The notes below the pieces were generated by a model. It was not told the origin of the DNA. It was given only the letters and a program-made list of their open reading frames with translations, and searched no databases. A stretch of DNA of 64,000 bases, taken from NCBI GenBank assembly GCA_015680685.1, contig MNCI01025116.1, positions 324,625 to 388,624 on the forward strand, given 5' to 3'. The position numbers and the translations under genes are program-made. This stretch comes from Gnetum montanum (taxonomy: Eukaryota > Streptophyta > Gnetopsida > Gnetales > Gnetaceae). This document shows, piece after piece, positions 1-11,290 of this stretch (the stretch's first letter is position 1; each line of letters begins with the position of its first letter).

Positions 1-365
1 ACTTAAAGATATAAAAGATTATCAAAAGGTATCATGTGCTAAAACTAAACTTGAAGGTATTACACAAGTATGATGAGGAAGAAAAAGCCAATTTTATGGG
101 GTATGAAATGGTACCCTTATCAAAGATTAGTCTCATAAGAAATTCATGCTTAAGTAAATATTTGAAAAATCTCATCATAGACAAGAGGCTATATAAGGAA
201 GGGATTATATGAGATAAAGAGATAAATGTGTGAAGGAATTATAAATGAAATTTTAAAATTTTGTTTAGTAAGATATAGTAGAACAAATATAAACAAGCTT
301 CTAACTTCCAAGGTTAATTAAGGAAGGCATTCCCATAACAACTTCTCTTCTATAAATCTTAAAAC
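1..365. other. AT-rich stretch without a recognisable gene
   Basis: No open frame of useful length and no LTR boundary is visible. It directly precedes a decayed gag fragment, so it is probably more of the same rotted Ty3/gypsy element, but I cannot align it to anything. Confidence 0.4.
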
Positions 366-626
366 ATGGATGAGGCATTTGATTTAGCCTTAATGACTAA
401 AAATAAACTTCTAGGATTCAAGAAAGAGCCTAAGACTTTCAAAGGCAAAGGCTCCAAGGCTTTTAATGAAGATAAAGAAGAAAAGGAGAAAGGTAATACC
501 AAGGATAATTCACATGAGAAGCAAGATATGACTAAGGTTAAGAATCTAGAAAAGAAACTTCAAAGAAGGGAAAAGGTAAAAGAAAAGACAATTCCTTTAA
601 GATATAATCATTTAATTATGAAGAAT
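366..626 (+). pseudogene. decayed gag (nucleocapsid-side) fragment of a Ty3/gypsy element
   Basis: An 87-codon open stretch, very rich in Lys and Glu. The composition resembles the basic linker after the gag capsid in plant chromoviruses, but no CCHC knuckle is visible. About 160 bases further on the sequence already reads as the middle of a reverse transcriptase, so protease and the RT N-terminus have been deleted or scrambled. The assignment rests mainly on this position upstream of RT on the same strand. It could instead be an unrelated low-complexity open frame. Confidence 0.35.
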
Positions 627-789
627 TAAAACATAAGAAATGAGAATGAAGAAAACCTGAGTCTTCATGAGGCAAGGAACTTTAGATATTGGGGAAAGGG
701 GATACTTTAAATCAAGGTAATTATAATGTTTTTTTTAAATTAAAGATGTATTTCTTAATGAGGTGAAAATATATAGTCATTCTAGAGCT

Positions 790-1385
790 AGTAATAGAAT
801 CAATGTTAAGTACAAATTTTCTATTCTTAGGATGGATAATATTCTTAATGTTTTGGCTAATGCTAAAATATTTTCAAAGATTAGTTTGAAAAGTAGATAT
901 TATTAAACTATAATTAAATCAAGGATTGAATGAAAAATGATATTCAAGAAACTTGATGGCTTATATGAGTTTTTAGTCATGTGTTTTAGGCTAATCTATG
1001 CTCCATACATATTTATGAGGCTTATGCATGATGTTCTAGTAGATATTACTATCAAATGTTGAATTGTTTTCTTTGATGATATTCTTGTTTATACCAATAA
1101 TAAAGATAAGCATATGGAACAGTCAAGATTAGTATGATCAAAGTTTCATGAGGCCAAATTAGTTATTAATGTCAAGAAATTTCATTTTATGAAGAAGAAA
1201 ATTATCTACATAAGTCATGTTATCTCCAAGAATCAAGTCAAAATGGAGCCAATTAAGAACAAGATAATGAAGAAGTGGCCTTCTTGCAAAGTTGTGGGAG
1301 AGGTAAGAAAATTTTTGAGTTTGTCTATTTTCTATAGAAGATTCATTAGAAATTTTAGTTCTATTGTAGGCCTATGCTATCTTAT
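790..1385 (+). pseudogene. chromovirus-type Ty3/gypsy reverse transcriptase remnant
   Basis: Conceptual translation, ignoring stops and small shifts, shows RT blocks in order: a degraded AKIFSKI block, GLYEFLVM followed by the APxxFMRLM block, the catalytic box as VVFFDDILVYT-like (FDD kept), and the connection region with HVIS and FYRRFIRNFSSI. This set is typical of plant chromovirus RT. The final blocks lie in an open stretch at 1189-1389. RNase H begins near 1400 (a FVWDD-like motif) and then fades towards the insertion of element A at 1609. Several in-frame stops make it a pseudogene. It is the oldest layer at the left side of the window. Confidence 0.7.
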
Positions 1386-1603
1386 TTAAAAAATAATTTA
1401 TCTTTTGTGTGGGATGATGCTATTGTGCCCACATTTTTAGTTTCCCAGTGGCCAAGGTAAGTGCAATTTTTACATTATTTAATTCAAATTAAACTACATA
1501 AAACTCCTCAAAAATAATGATAAAGGGTATATTTTCAGCTCCTAAAGGCCTCCAAGAATTATTTAGACTCATAATCTAGCATATGAACACTACTTTTGGT
1601 AAC
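1386..1603. other. tail of the RT/RNase H remnant, mostly unreadable
   Basis: Only a few residues resembling the start of RNase H can be read. The segment ends at the TSD of element A. Confidence 0.4.
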
Positions 1604-1608
1604 CCTAT
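1604..1608. repeat. left target-site duplication of element A (cctat)
   Basis: The five bases cctat directly precede the TG of the left LTR. The same five bases directly follow the CA of the right LTR at 31727-31731. This matching pair, 30 kb apart, defines one insertion. Confidence 0.9.
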
Positions 1609-1616
1609 TGATGGGA

Positions 1617-1745
1617 CGTGATATCGCATGGGCCGTGATATCGTGTACGTGATATCGTGGCTATTGCGATATCTCATCCCCCACGATATTGCGTATGTGA
1701 TATCATGTCTTCCTCTGTGATATCGCGTATGCGATATCATGGTGC
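1617..1745. repeat. palindromic gatatcgc array in the 5' LTR of A (about 8 units)
   Basis: Eight near-copies of the palindrome GCGATATCGC or its C-to-T decayed forms lie within 130 bp just upstream of the TATA box. The same motif recurs at the same place in every related LTR of the window with different copy number. Confidence 0.85.
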
Positions 1746-1756
1746 ACCGTCATATC

Positions 1757-1764
1757 TATAAATA
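1757..1764 (+). promoter_or_regulatory. TATA box of the A 5' LTR promoter
   Basis: TATAAATA within a CTATAAATAA context, at the same place relative to the gatatc array in all five A-type LTRs (also 30999, 40287, 45708, 62649). This is the likely Pol II promoter at the U3/R boundary. Confidence 0.7.
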
Positions 1765-2481
1765 ATAGGCAGCTCTCCCTTGTTTGATCATCTAGGCTTA
1801 GACCGTAGGGAAACTTTGGCAGTTTTTCCACTCCAGAGATAGATTAATTTCCATGTGCCCGTAGTAGGAACTCTAGAGTGAACGGATCTTTATTCGAGTA
1901 GACATTGTACCTGAACACAAGTTTTTGTACAGAAATAAAGAGCTTCTTAGATAAACCTTGCAGTGCATGGAATAGGCTAATTAGGATTTTATTTACTGTT
2001 ATTTATTATTCACTATTTAAATGTTTTATTAGTTCTTAAATCTTTCTCAACCCTTCTCTCCTAGTTAAGTGCCTCAATACGACCACTTCGAGCACATGCG
2101 TTACGCTTGGTGATCCCAGCAATGATTAGTGTTTGGTAACCAAGGTTGCATCGGTTTAGGGTGTGTACGATAAGTGGAATGGATGCTGAGGCTAGGTTAA
2201 TTTAGACTTAGTTCATTAGTTAGAGTTAGTCAATTAGTCTTTCAACCCTTCACCTTGTTAGCATAGGAGACAAAAACATAAAAAGATATAAAAATCATAT
2301 ACCTCGGACTTACTTAACCATACACCGTGATAACTACAAGTAAGTTTACGAAGACAACGAATGATTAACCCTAAGTGTTCCATGAGGCGTGTAGGCACTT
2401 AGTCTTTGGAGTTTGACCGAATCGCACGTGCTACGCTCATATTCGTATGGTTGAGTGTAGGGGTACCCCACCACTCATCAT

Positions 2482-2499
2482 AGGCACCGTTGTTGGGGA
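2482..2499 (+). promoter_or_regulatory. primer binding site of A (decayed tRNA-Asp type)
   Basis: Follows the LTR end by one base. It is a mutated version of the perfect TGGCGCCGTTGCCGGGGA site of element D, the complement of the 3' end of plant tRNA-Asp, which is the Athila-type primer. Confidence 0.8.
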
Positions 2500-2622
2500 C
2501 TAAGTGTTTTTGTGCTAAGTAGAACATAGGAGATCACTCACATCGTTGGGAGCTTAAACGAACCTTAGGGTTAATTAAAAATAAAATTATATAACGGTTA
2601 ATTAGCACACCAATAAATAACA

Positions 2623-4866
2623 ATGTCTTCTTCTAACAAAAGCAATTCACCACCTAGGGATAACACACGAAACAGTCGGCAGTCTAAAACAGATAACTAA
2701 AATAGGCTAATTCCTCAACAATACCGAGTGGTATATACCCATCAAGATAAATATATACCAGATTTTACCTTTATCCTCCATTAACACGAACAACTATGAT
2801 GGAGAGATTTGCAAGGTAACATAGTGTTACCTCCAGATCGGTCAGTCCCAAACATGATCCTCCGTGCTTTGGCACAGATTAGCATGACAAAGCTTTATGT
2901 TGAATACATTGCGGAAGACTTTGACATAAAGGATTGTCATCCCATAGAAGCACAACGTATGAAGGACTCAAGGCAGGAGAGCCAACATATACTATTAAAG
3001 GGCAAAGGGGTCCTGCATGTCCTTAGTGAAATAGGAGATGATGAACCCATTATAATGGGTTCTCTATCAAATGATGTTCCTCCTCCTAATAATGGTGAGG
3101 AGGTTGGGTATCAAAACCTATGCTCCACGATACATAACACTAGCTCTGATCCCCGTGAATGCCAACTGTTCACTGAGGGAACAACAACTCATGATAAGGA
3201 TGGGCACTTAGATCATCATCATGATCGGGGCCGTAGCAACTGAAGAGAAGGTAAGAAGCATCATCATGGTGATGGTTTACCTTATTCTTCTCCTTCATCT
3301 CATCACTCACCCTCTCCTTCCACATCTGCGTGCAGCCATCATGAGCATAACGATGAGGATAGAGGTAGGAAAAATGAGAGATCTCGATGAGAGAGTCGAG
3401 AGAGAGGACAAGGGCATGAACGAAGGGAAAGTAGGGAACAACGAAGACATCACAGGCATCATGAAATAGGTGATCATGACAAGCCCCTACTTGCAACTCG
3501 AAGTATGCTTGATATAACATAGGTAGTAAGAATTCCAACAAGGCATCAAAAGGACAATTGGATCAAGCGTTTAGACATGAACAATATCCCATGCTTTGAG
3601 GGGGGATACAACGCTGATCCACAACATCATTTATAGGCATTCCATGATGCCTGAGCCTTGAAGAACATAGAAAATGAGTGGCAGAAACTTAAGTTGTTTC
3701 CCAGGATACTCATTAAGGAAGTAGAGAGTTGGTACCAGTCCTTGGAGCTAGAAACCATCAGGAGGTGGAGTACAATGTTAGAACTCTTCAATGATAAGTA
3801 TCAAATGTACTCCAGAGTGTCTAATTTGCATAAGAAGATCCAAGGATGGAAGTAAGGTACTCATGAACCCTTGGATGCTACCATGGACCGCTACTATGCA
3901 TTATTACACCATTGCCTGGGCCATGGTTACGCACCAGGGGACCAACTTTGCCACATCGTAGATGGGCTAAGGCATGAGACTAGGAGAACCCTTGGGACTT
4001 ATGCCCAAGGGAGACTATCAGAACTTAGAGCCCATGACATACATTGATGGTTGGAGCAAGTAGCCAAAGAAGAAGGAGAGCTACAAAAAAGAGAGAGTGC
4101 AGAAGAATACAACCATGACCCTTCCCATCGAAAGAAGGGAGTGAAATTTTGTGATGAGGAGGATGAGTCACCAATCGAAGAGTTGGTGAATAGAAAAACC
4201 TTGCCGATTGAAAAGCTAACGACAGAAGTATCGGCTAAGGTGGATCAATTGTGGGATTCCTTAGACTCCAGACTTGAAACTTTCTTGAAAGTTGTAGAAG
4301 AGTCTAAGGTGGAATGAAGTAGTGACAAAGATAAGACAAAGAGGAGAAATTCAAGCCCTACACATAACAAGGGTAAGGGAAAAATTACTATCTCTGATGA
4401 GGTTTTGGACTCAAACACAGACGATGACGGTGGATGTGAGATCTGCCAATATGACCATCCTAAGGGATGTTGTCCAATCATCTCACATCTATAGGAGTCT
4501 AGGATGTATGCACTTAATCCAAGACTTAACCAACCGCAAACACCCCGAAGGTTACCTTATCCTCAAGGTAACTCAAGATAGTTCCACCAACCGTTAACGT
4601 ACTATCTAAGTGGAACTCCACCACAACCCATCAGGCAACATTAGCAATGGCAATACCCACAATCATGGGGGATGCCACCATCGACACAACAGTACCCTTA
4701 TCGGTAACCTAATCCTTACGGCTATTATGTGCAGTAGCTGATTTCTCCAAATGACTCTATGGATCACATAACCCCACCACATTACTACCGAGATTAGGAG
4801 TATTTTATTACTCCTTCTCCTCCGAGAGACGCTCCATACCCATACTATCCTCCAAATCCAACGACA
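2623..4866 (+). pseudogene. gag of element A
   Basis: The start is ATG at 2623, the same relative place as the open gag start of element D (63750), and both share the DFTF and QGNIVLPPDRS blocks. The frame can be followed to the protease with roughly ten stops. Visible parts: an N-terminal region; a His/Ser/Arg/Glu-rich linker near 3180-3480; a capsid-like core around 3540-4090 (FxGGYNADPQ, then WYQSLELE and LFNDKYQ-like blocks, then TLGTYAQGRL); and a zinc-knuckle-like C-x2-C-x3-H-x4-C (CEICQYDHPKGC) near 4437-4475. A Pro/Gln/Tyr-rich segment follows. Element C carries a clearly homologous gag. The product would be the structural polyprotein packaging element RNA; here it is broken. Confidence 0.85.
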
Positions 4867-6246
4867 TCTCTTATGTTGGTAGCTCCACTACCAACCGCTC
4901 CAACAAGACCTAGGGTAATTCCCACTCAACTGCAACAACCCAATATCACAAGGGCTTCCAATCCCCAATTCTCAGCTGGTTATAACAATCATATGCCAAA
5001 AAGACATTTCTTTAGGACCAACAATCCAACCAAGCCCTCACCTTCACAAGTGGTTGAACATCTAAAGACCTCCATACCAAATAAGGTTTCGGGACCCCAT
5101 TCAACCCAAAAATTGAGGCCAATGCACACGGTTATGTTAACACATATCGTTACCGACTGGAATAAGGTAGGCCACCTTTCCAAGAAATTATCTGATCCAG
5201 GAAGCCCCCTAATTTATCTCTAAGTCACTGGGAATAAACCTCATAAGGCTCTTCTTAACTCAGGCTCTAGAGTCAACTTAATTTCACAAGAATTGTATAA
5301 AACCTGGAACCTGCCTCCACTCAAAAAGAGAAATATTCACTTAGAGCTGGCTGACCAGTCCATCACTATTTCTTTGGGACAGGTTGAGGACATTGTCACC
5401 ACCGTAGGTGGTTGGTCATACCCAACTGATTTCCTGGTGATCCAAATAAACAATGACAAAGGGGACTTCCCAATAATAATAGGAAGGGCATGGCTGAGCA
5501 CAGTAGACGCATGCCTAGGAATTCGCAATCTTTCCCTAGAAATATCCAAGAAAAATACCTTTGGAAAGATTGAGAAGAAGAAAGTTCTATGCATCGCATA
5601 TAGTGACAGAGGGTGCCATTGCGTGCAGAAATCATGGGTAATGCGGAGTTTAACATTACCTGCATGCAATCTATGTGCACAAGACATCAACATACAAAAG
5701 TGTCTATATGCAACAGCCACACGACAATAAAACACCCAGTGGCTAATGGCTAACTAAGAGAACAATTCAATGACATGCATGGAACTGATTGAGGGGATAA
5801 TAAGTACTTACATTGAAAGCATGGATGCACTTGAGCAGGTCCATGGCCAACTTCTAGCCCTTAACCCTGAAAACATTAATTGGAAAAAGTTGGAGATTCC
5901 TAAGAAGTTTAAATAAGAGCCCCTAGATTTAAAATTTTTGCCCACTAGTTTGGAATACATGACCCTTAAAAATGAAAAATCGGTAATCATCAACGCAAAG
6001 CTTACCCCCAAGCAAAAAGAGAGTTTTCTAAAGGTGATAAATAAGTGGTTAACAACCTTTACCTGGTCATACCATGAACTAACCGGAATAGATCCTAGGA
6101 TATGCCAGCATAGGATTTACATGAACCCCTCCATGAAGCCTCACAAACAACTGCAAAGGTGATTGAACCCAAAGTTAAAACAACTAGTGAAAGAGGAGAT
6201 AGAGAAACTTCTCAAGGCTAGGCTCATTTATCCCATTGTTAATAGC
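4867..6246 (+). pseudogene. protease and RT N-terminus of element A
   Basis: This continues the gag frame. The aspartic protease region is at about 5225-5560. The active-site motif reads LNSGSRVNLIS, so the family's DSG has become NSG, and the second half shows PIIIGRAWL (normally I-I-L/I-G-R-x-x-L). From about 5810 to 6246 the RT N-terminal extension is visible, with HRIYM and the EEIEKLLKARLIYPI block that normally precedes the first RT motif. The frame is cut at 6246 by element B and resumes at 26443 with KWVSPLVI. Stops occur near 5223, 5731 and 6160. Confidence 0.85.
6242..6246. repeat. left target-site duplication of element B (atagc)
   Basis: atagc directly precedes the B LTR and is repeated at 26438-26442 after it. 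Removing B and one copy restores the RT reading of A across the junction. Confidence 0.93.
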
Positions 6247-6475
6247 TGAAACACCATGAAAATTTCGAGGCCTCAACGGTTCAGCAAAATCTTGCAACTT
6301 AGGCAAGGATTTGCAATAAGTCATGGCTCAGAAAGTTCCCTTTTCAGCTAAGGATCTGTTGCACAACACTACTCAGCATAGCGTAATAGACTTCAGAGGA
6401 TAGAAAAAGATAAGGGGTGCACAACAGCAAGCCTTCAACTTTGCGAGTTTTCTATGTTTCGAAAATCTTAACTTT

Positions 6476-6990
6476 TGGCATTTTACGCTGTGTTACACAA
6501 TGCAGCGTAATGTAGCATAATGCAGCGTAATTCCAAAAGACAGTCCATCTAATCGCAACAACGGAGATGGAAAAATTTGAGACCTTGATGGTCCAATAAA
6601 ATCTCAAGGCCTAAATAAGGATCTACAGCATGCCGCACATCTCAGCAAGTTTTCTTTTTCGACTAAGGGCCTATTACACTACATTATACAGTGTAGCATA
6701 ATAAACCCCAGAAATACTAGACAGAAACAAGGGAAGTGCGGTGACAACACTTCGCTATTTTTTGCAGGTTTGCTATTTTACATTGAATTATGCTATGCAG
6801 CGTAATGTAGCATGACGCAGCATAATACAAGCAATGACAGAGATAACGTAATTCAAGCATCAGTAGTTCATACATCACAATACGCTCTCTAGCATAGTAC
6901 AACATAACCAAAGAACAGTTTGTTGCCAAAGCTCCAGCAAAAGTAGATTACGACACATTATGCTTTAGAGTGTAATGCAGCGTGGCACCG
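6476..6990. repeat. dispersed gcagcgtaatg-type short repeats in the U3 of B
   Basis: Near-copies of GCAGCGTAATG and its reverse complement cluster around 6482-6535, 6680-6705, 6785-6830 and 6960-6985, often in back-to-back inverted order. The 3' LTR shows the same arrangement near 25140-25190, 25330-25350, 25435-25480 and 25615-25640. Confidence 0.65.
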
Positions 6991-7081
6991 TAAGCTTCAA
7001 ACACAAACACATCAAGTCAACTGTATTTTGTAGGTTCAGGACACGCGTCATCTAAACCACGTTTTTCTCTTGACCCTAACC

Positions 7082-7090
7082 TTATAAATA
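7082..7090 (+). promoter_or_regulatory. TATA box of the B LTR promoter
   Basis: TTATAAATA in the context of CCTTATAAATACTCC, kept in the 3' LTR near 25739. This is the best candidate for the start of genomic RNA. Confidence 0.6.
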
Positions 7091-7787
7091 CTCCATTTGA
7101 CAAGCAGCAAGGGGTTGGCAAAAAATTTCTCTCAATTGACAAATTTTCTCCATGATCAATTTTCTTTCATTGGCAATCGTTGATAGCTTTAGACAAATAT
7201 TGACAAGATAACAAAATAAGATTAGCGATCGTAAGAACATTGATGGTCATTGGTAAGAATCTTTGATCAGAAACAACCAGTTAACAGATATCCTACTTCG
7301 GGTCTGACTCCCTTGTGCCCAGATTGGCTAGAACAAGGTAGATCGATCTTTGCTTGTTTCATCTTTAAATAGCTTTCTTATTGTCCGCATGTGCTTCATC
7401 TAAATCGAAGTCCAACTGTAATAATTGTATCCAACATACTTTTTTTATAAGTTAAATCCAAGATTTCGGGATTGCACACTCTCTAAATTTGATTTCTTGC
7501 ATCCTATCTATACAGATTTTGCAATCACTTTGAATCATTTACATCACCTTCAATTGCCTTTAGGATTAATGATATTATATCTCCTCATTGGGATCATCCT
7601 TTTGCCATTCGATTATTACAAAATTTTACTAATTAAGTAAGTCCCTGTCTGATTGACAAGATTATTCAAGGTACCTCAGATTCATCTTCTCCAGCATGGC
7701 CCTCGCACGAATCCAGGGTTGGAACTGTGTACATGGAACTTCGCTCGGTATTTCCAACGACCGATGTTTTCCATCGTTACAGTTTTC

Positions 7788-7805
7788 TGGCACTAGAAGG
7801 AGGGC
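7788..7805 (+). promoter_or_regulatory. candidate primer binding site of B
   Basis: Begins TGGCAC a few bases after the LTR end, as a primer site should (complement of a tRNA CCA end). I cannot assign the tRNA with confidence; it is not the tRNA-Asp site of A and D nor the tRNA-iMet type of E and F. Confidence 0.55.
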
Positions 7806-8027
7806 TTCACATCCGATTCGCACTTTATGGGTAGTCCTGTAAGCTGTCTGTACCCATTATTGATCGATGTAAACATAATACCTCCATGGTTGTTTAAGAG
7901 ATTTTGTGTTGCAGATAGATCACTTCGACAATTCTTTTGGAATCTTGTAGGGTGGAAAGCCCGATTTTCACCTTAGCTTGCCTTTTTCCCTTATCATCTT
8001 TATCCTTGTCATCATTACTCTCAAACC

Positions 8028-9147
8028 ATGTGGAGAATGGCTACATCAACCACTACTGTTGACATTGCTAACCTCGAAAATCCTTGGACTCTGCAATCTA
8101 CGCCTCTTGTGGTCAAGCCATTGACCAGTCCGGTGCAACCACGCCGATCCCTCAGGCTCCAAAACAAGAAGCCTAAAGGACATGCTCAGTGCAGGGAACA
8201 TTACAATTTTCTTTGTGCTAAACTTGCAGAAAATATGCCCATGTATCCACAAGAACTCGAATAAAAATGAGAATACGAGTTCATATACTCCAATGGGAAG
8301 GAATTTATTCCTTCACATAACACCTCTGTATCCCTAACAAATCAACAACAATGGATCCTAGATCAAATGTTGATGGCTAGGACATCAATAGAACAATGAG
8401 AGGAGTTGTTTCGTGATGAAATGCTTCATGATGGGCAGGATGATCTAGATTCCCACTCTGAGGAAGGTAGTCATGCTAATTTTTCCATGGCCCCTCCCTC
8501 CACGAAATCCTGCGTAAACCCATTATTCATGATCACCATGCCCTTAACATTATCTAATACTAACCAAGTCCCGCACTCACCCCAGCTACATTTTCTCTCT
8601 CTGACTACCCTCTTGGGTGGTGGCCCATCAAAAATCATTCCTCAGGAGGTGCAATTACCTAATCCATCTCATCGTGCACCTACGCCCATGTCACCGTATG
8701 TCCACACAATACCTACTTCGCAATTACATACAACACCTACGTTCATCCCAACTCACACGACAGAGCACTACAACATGGTGGGTTCCAAACATGTCTCTCG
8801 TTGCGAATCCTAAGTAGATGTCCCATCTCCCCCATCATCAAAACTAGGTCCCGCAGGTGCTAAACCCTGCTACAGGGTCATTGTCTGTGCCCCTGGCCAC
8901 GCAAACAGCGCATCCAATGGCACAGCCGATGATGGTCGCCCCATCTGCACCACCTACCAGGTGGTGGATGCCACAAGCAGGACTGCCTACAAGGATAATT
9001 CTGATAGCATCGTCCATTGGCCAAGTAGCCACCCCTATTTCGCCACCCAGCGTGGCTCTGTTGGCGATCGTTTGGGACATGACTACCAAAGAGTGTCCTC
9101 GAACAGGATTTAGGTGCCTGCTGGTCTCTGGCAACACCAAGGCCTAG
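8028..9147 (+). pseudogene. 5' Pro-rich ORF of element B (ORF1 or gag N-terminus)
   Basis: One frame runs from ATG 8028 through 8813 with a few stops, then shifts by one frame to continue at 8857-9147. The N-terminal part has a basic block (PRRSLRLQNKK). The remainder is rich in Pro, Ser and Thr, with no recognised domain. A comparable acidic-then-Pro-rich stretch precedes gag in remnant H (about 59500-60050), where it runs on towards the gag core with no 3-kb spacer. That suggests this is the N-terminal part of gag, separated from the core in B by later insertion. Alternatively it is the separate ORF1 known upstream of gag in Ogre elements. Confidence 0.55.
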
Positions 9148-9549
9148 ATACCTCCAAATAAACTCAGTAGTTAATGTGAGTATGTCTGTGTGCTGTTGTA
9201 GTGTGTGGTTGTGTAAAATGAAACGATTGCATTGTGTGTAAACTACAAATGACTTATCTTAAAGAGATTCAGCCAACTTTGCTAAGTACTGTGAGTTTTT
9301 TAGAGTTCCTATTTTGTTCAATTGCCTAGTCTACATGGTCCTTATAATACCTACTTGTAACAAATAAAATTTTGCAAAAACATTTGAGCACAACTCTGCG
9401 AATCTACTTCTAATTTTCCCCATAGAAAGAGATAGTTCCACAAGAAAACTAGAAATAGAGTAAGATTTTATGGAAATAGGTAGAAAAGAAAGCAGATTTG
9501 TGTAGACCTCAAATATTTAAACAAGGTAAAATGACACGAGTAAACACTT
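9148..9549. other. non-coding stretch before the first gap
   Basis: No gene seen. T-rich with short GT runs. It leads into the N gap, so an insertion boundary may be hidden just beyond. Confidence 0.5.
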
Positions 9550-10209
9550 NNNNNNNNNNNNNNNNNNNNNNNNNNNNNNNNNNNNNNNNNNNNNNNNNNN
9601 NNNNNNNNNNNNNNNNNNNNNNNNNNNNNNNNNNNNNNNNNNNNNNNNNNNNNNNNNNNNNNNNNNNNNNNNNNNNNNNNNNNNNNNNNNNNNNNNNNNN
9701 NNNNNNNNNNNNNNNNNNNNNNNNNNNNNNNNNNNNNNNNNNNNNNNNNNNNNNNNNNNNNNNNNNNNNNNNNNNNNNNNNNNNNNNNNNNNNNNNNNNN
9801 NNNNNNNNNNNNNNNNNNNNNNNNNNNNNNNNNNNNNNNNNNNNNNNNNNNNNNNNNNNNNNNNNNNNNNNNNNNNNNNNNNNNNNNNNNNNNNNNNNNN
9901 NNNNNNNNNNNNNNNNNNNNNNNNNNNNNNNNNNNNNNNNNNNNNNNNNNNNNNNNNNNNNNNNNNNNNNNNNNNNNNNNNNNNNNNNNNNNNNNNNNNN
10001 NNNNNNNNNNNNNNNNNNNNNNNNNNNNNNNNNNNNNNNNNNNNNNNNNNNNNNNNNNNNNNNNNNNNNNNNNNNNNNNNNNNNNNNNNNNNNNNNNNNN
10101 NNNNNNNNNNNNNNNNNNNNNNNNNNNNNNNNNNNNNNNNNNNNNNNNNNNNNNNNNNNNNNNNNNNNNNNNNNNNNNNNNNNNNNNNNNNNNNNNNNNN
10201 NNNNNNNNN
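9550..10209. other. assembly gap (660 N)
   Basis: Unsequenced bases; any reading frames spanning it are artefacts. Confidence 1.
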
Positions 10210-10485
10210 TGTCTTCATTCAGTTGCCAAGTGTTCACCATGGAGAGAAACAAGTTGTAGTTGACACGTGTCCCATTTAGTTGACAAGTGGCCATTGTGGA
10301 GGTAAAGAGGTTGTAGTTGACAAGTGGCCTTTGTGATGGTTATAACCACCATTTCCATTGACAAATGTTCAATTCACATAGGACTTTGCACAAATTCCAT
10401 TTTAATTTGTGGCACCCCAAATGTAATCCCAGTTATATTAGGGCCAATTCCATCTTCATCTTCTCTGCACTTTATTATTATTTAT
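10210..10485. repeat. short repeats with gttgacaagtggcc words
   Basis: The words gttgacacgtgtcc, gttgacaagtggcc and ttgacaaatgttc recur at about 50-bp spacing between 10225 and 10375. On the minus strand this stretch lies just past the end of the ARF fragment and could be its 3' flank or part of an inserted element. Confidence 0.45.
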
Positions 10486-11290
10486 TTATTTCTGAACCCA
10501 CGTACTAGTAAATTGATGTTCGGATAATAAGGAATGGTTGCAAGAACGATGGGAATAATTAGCTGGTTCATTTTCAGTGTATCTAACGGCATCAATTGCA
10601 TCTTTGTAAAGAACATGATTTGACAAATCTGAATCCTCAATTCCAAACATGATAGCCAGTCTGCTATGCAGCTGATCGTAATTCCTGAACAAAGATAGAT
10701 CAAGGGTCCACCCAACATCCTCCGACTCCAAAAAAAACTTACAATGCGAGATATTCTCATCAGAAATCTTACAAGAGCCATTGTTATCCTTCAACCATGG
10801 AATTTGAGCCCTGGCATTGTCCGCAGGGGAATCGAATGCCTACCGTCGAAGATGAACCCACAACCTAGAATGATCTGACAAATTACCCACTTCAACAAAT
10901 CTGGAACCCTGGAATCTATCCACATGATCTGGATTTCCATCTGTGGAACTATTGCTTGTAAGGCCAGGTGAACCGATATCATTCACCGTAGGATGTCCAA
11001 GCCCATCCAAGGAACTCACACTAGACTGCTGCTACTGCTGGGCCTGATCAGTGTGAATTGGCTTCCCAAATAGCAAAAATGCTTATCTTTTTGTAGAGGA
11101 GCTAACAACGACAAAACCAGAACCAAAACCAGACCCAGACCCAGAAACGGCAAGACCTTTCTTGGCAAGCAGCTTATGCTACTCACTCTGCCCACAATTC
11201 CCAATTGTCAAAACATAGGACAAGTTATCATGCACACTAGAGCTGAGATCAGCAATCCGGGAGAGACACCCAATATTCAGCTTCGTAGAA
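10486..11290 (-). pseudogene. auxin response factor C-terminal fragment (PB1 domain, ARF10/16/17-like)
   Basis: Minus-strand translation shows the PB1 start of clade-C auxin response factors: HCKFFLESEDVGWTLDLSLF, then a QLHSRLAIMFGIEDSDLSNH block and VLYKDAIDAVRYT, in about 10750-10555. In the plant family this C-terminal domain mediates ARF and Aux/IAA pairing in the nucleus. Upstream (higher coordinates) are Ser/Gly-rich sequence, an AFLLFGKPIHTDQ block near 11060 and a Gln run, as in the ARF middle region. There are at least four in-frame stops. After VRYTENEP the family similarity ends, so the last PB1 strand is lost. The B3 DNA-binding part is absent. I see no intron. It is a broken host-gene fragment in antisense orientation inside B. 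Confidence 0.75.

Larger units (their letters stand above)
1609..2480 (+). repeat. 5' LTR of element A
   Basis: Starts TGATGGGACG and ends CCACTCATCA, 872 bp. It carries an eight-unit gatatc array, a TATA box and a long conserved U5-side region shared with the LTRs of A (3'), C and D. The array explains most of the length difference from the 787-bp 3' LTR. Confidence 0.92.
6247..7781 (+). repeat. 5' LTR of element B
   Basis: TG...CA, 1535 bp, closely similar throughout to 24904-26437. It contains short tandem gcagcgtaat motifs, a TATA box at 7082 and a conserved U5-side end. Confidence 0.93.

Noticed and set aside
1617-1745. CRISPR-like array
   Set aside because: Short palindromic units with irregular spacing inside a plant LTR; no spacers of constant length and no cas genes.
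3170-3541. Minus-strand 123-codon frame over gag of A
   Set aside because: Arises from the His/Asp/Glu-rich gag linker read backwards; no independent features.
5337-5735. Minus-strand open frames over the A protease
   Set aside because: Shadows of the plus-strand protease frame, which has clear family motifs.
8844-9140. Minus-strand 98-codon frame rich in Gly and Ala
   Set aside because: Complement of the Pro-rich plus-strand ORF of B, which is in continuity with the upstream frame.
9498-10294. Long open frames on both strands at 9.5-10.3 kb
   Set aside because: They consist almost entirely of the 660-base N gap.
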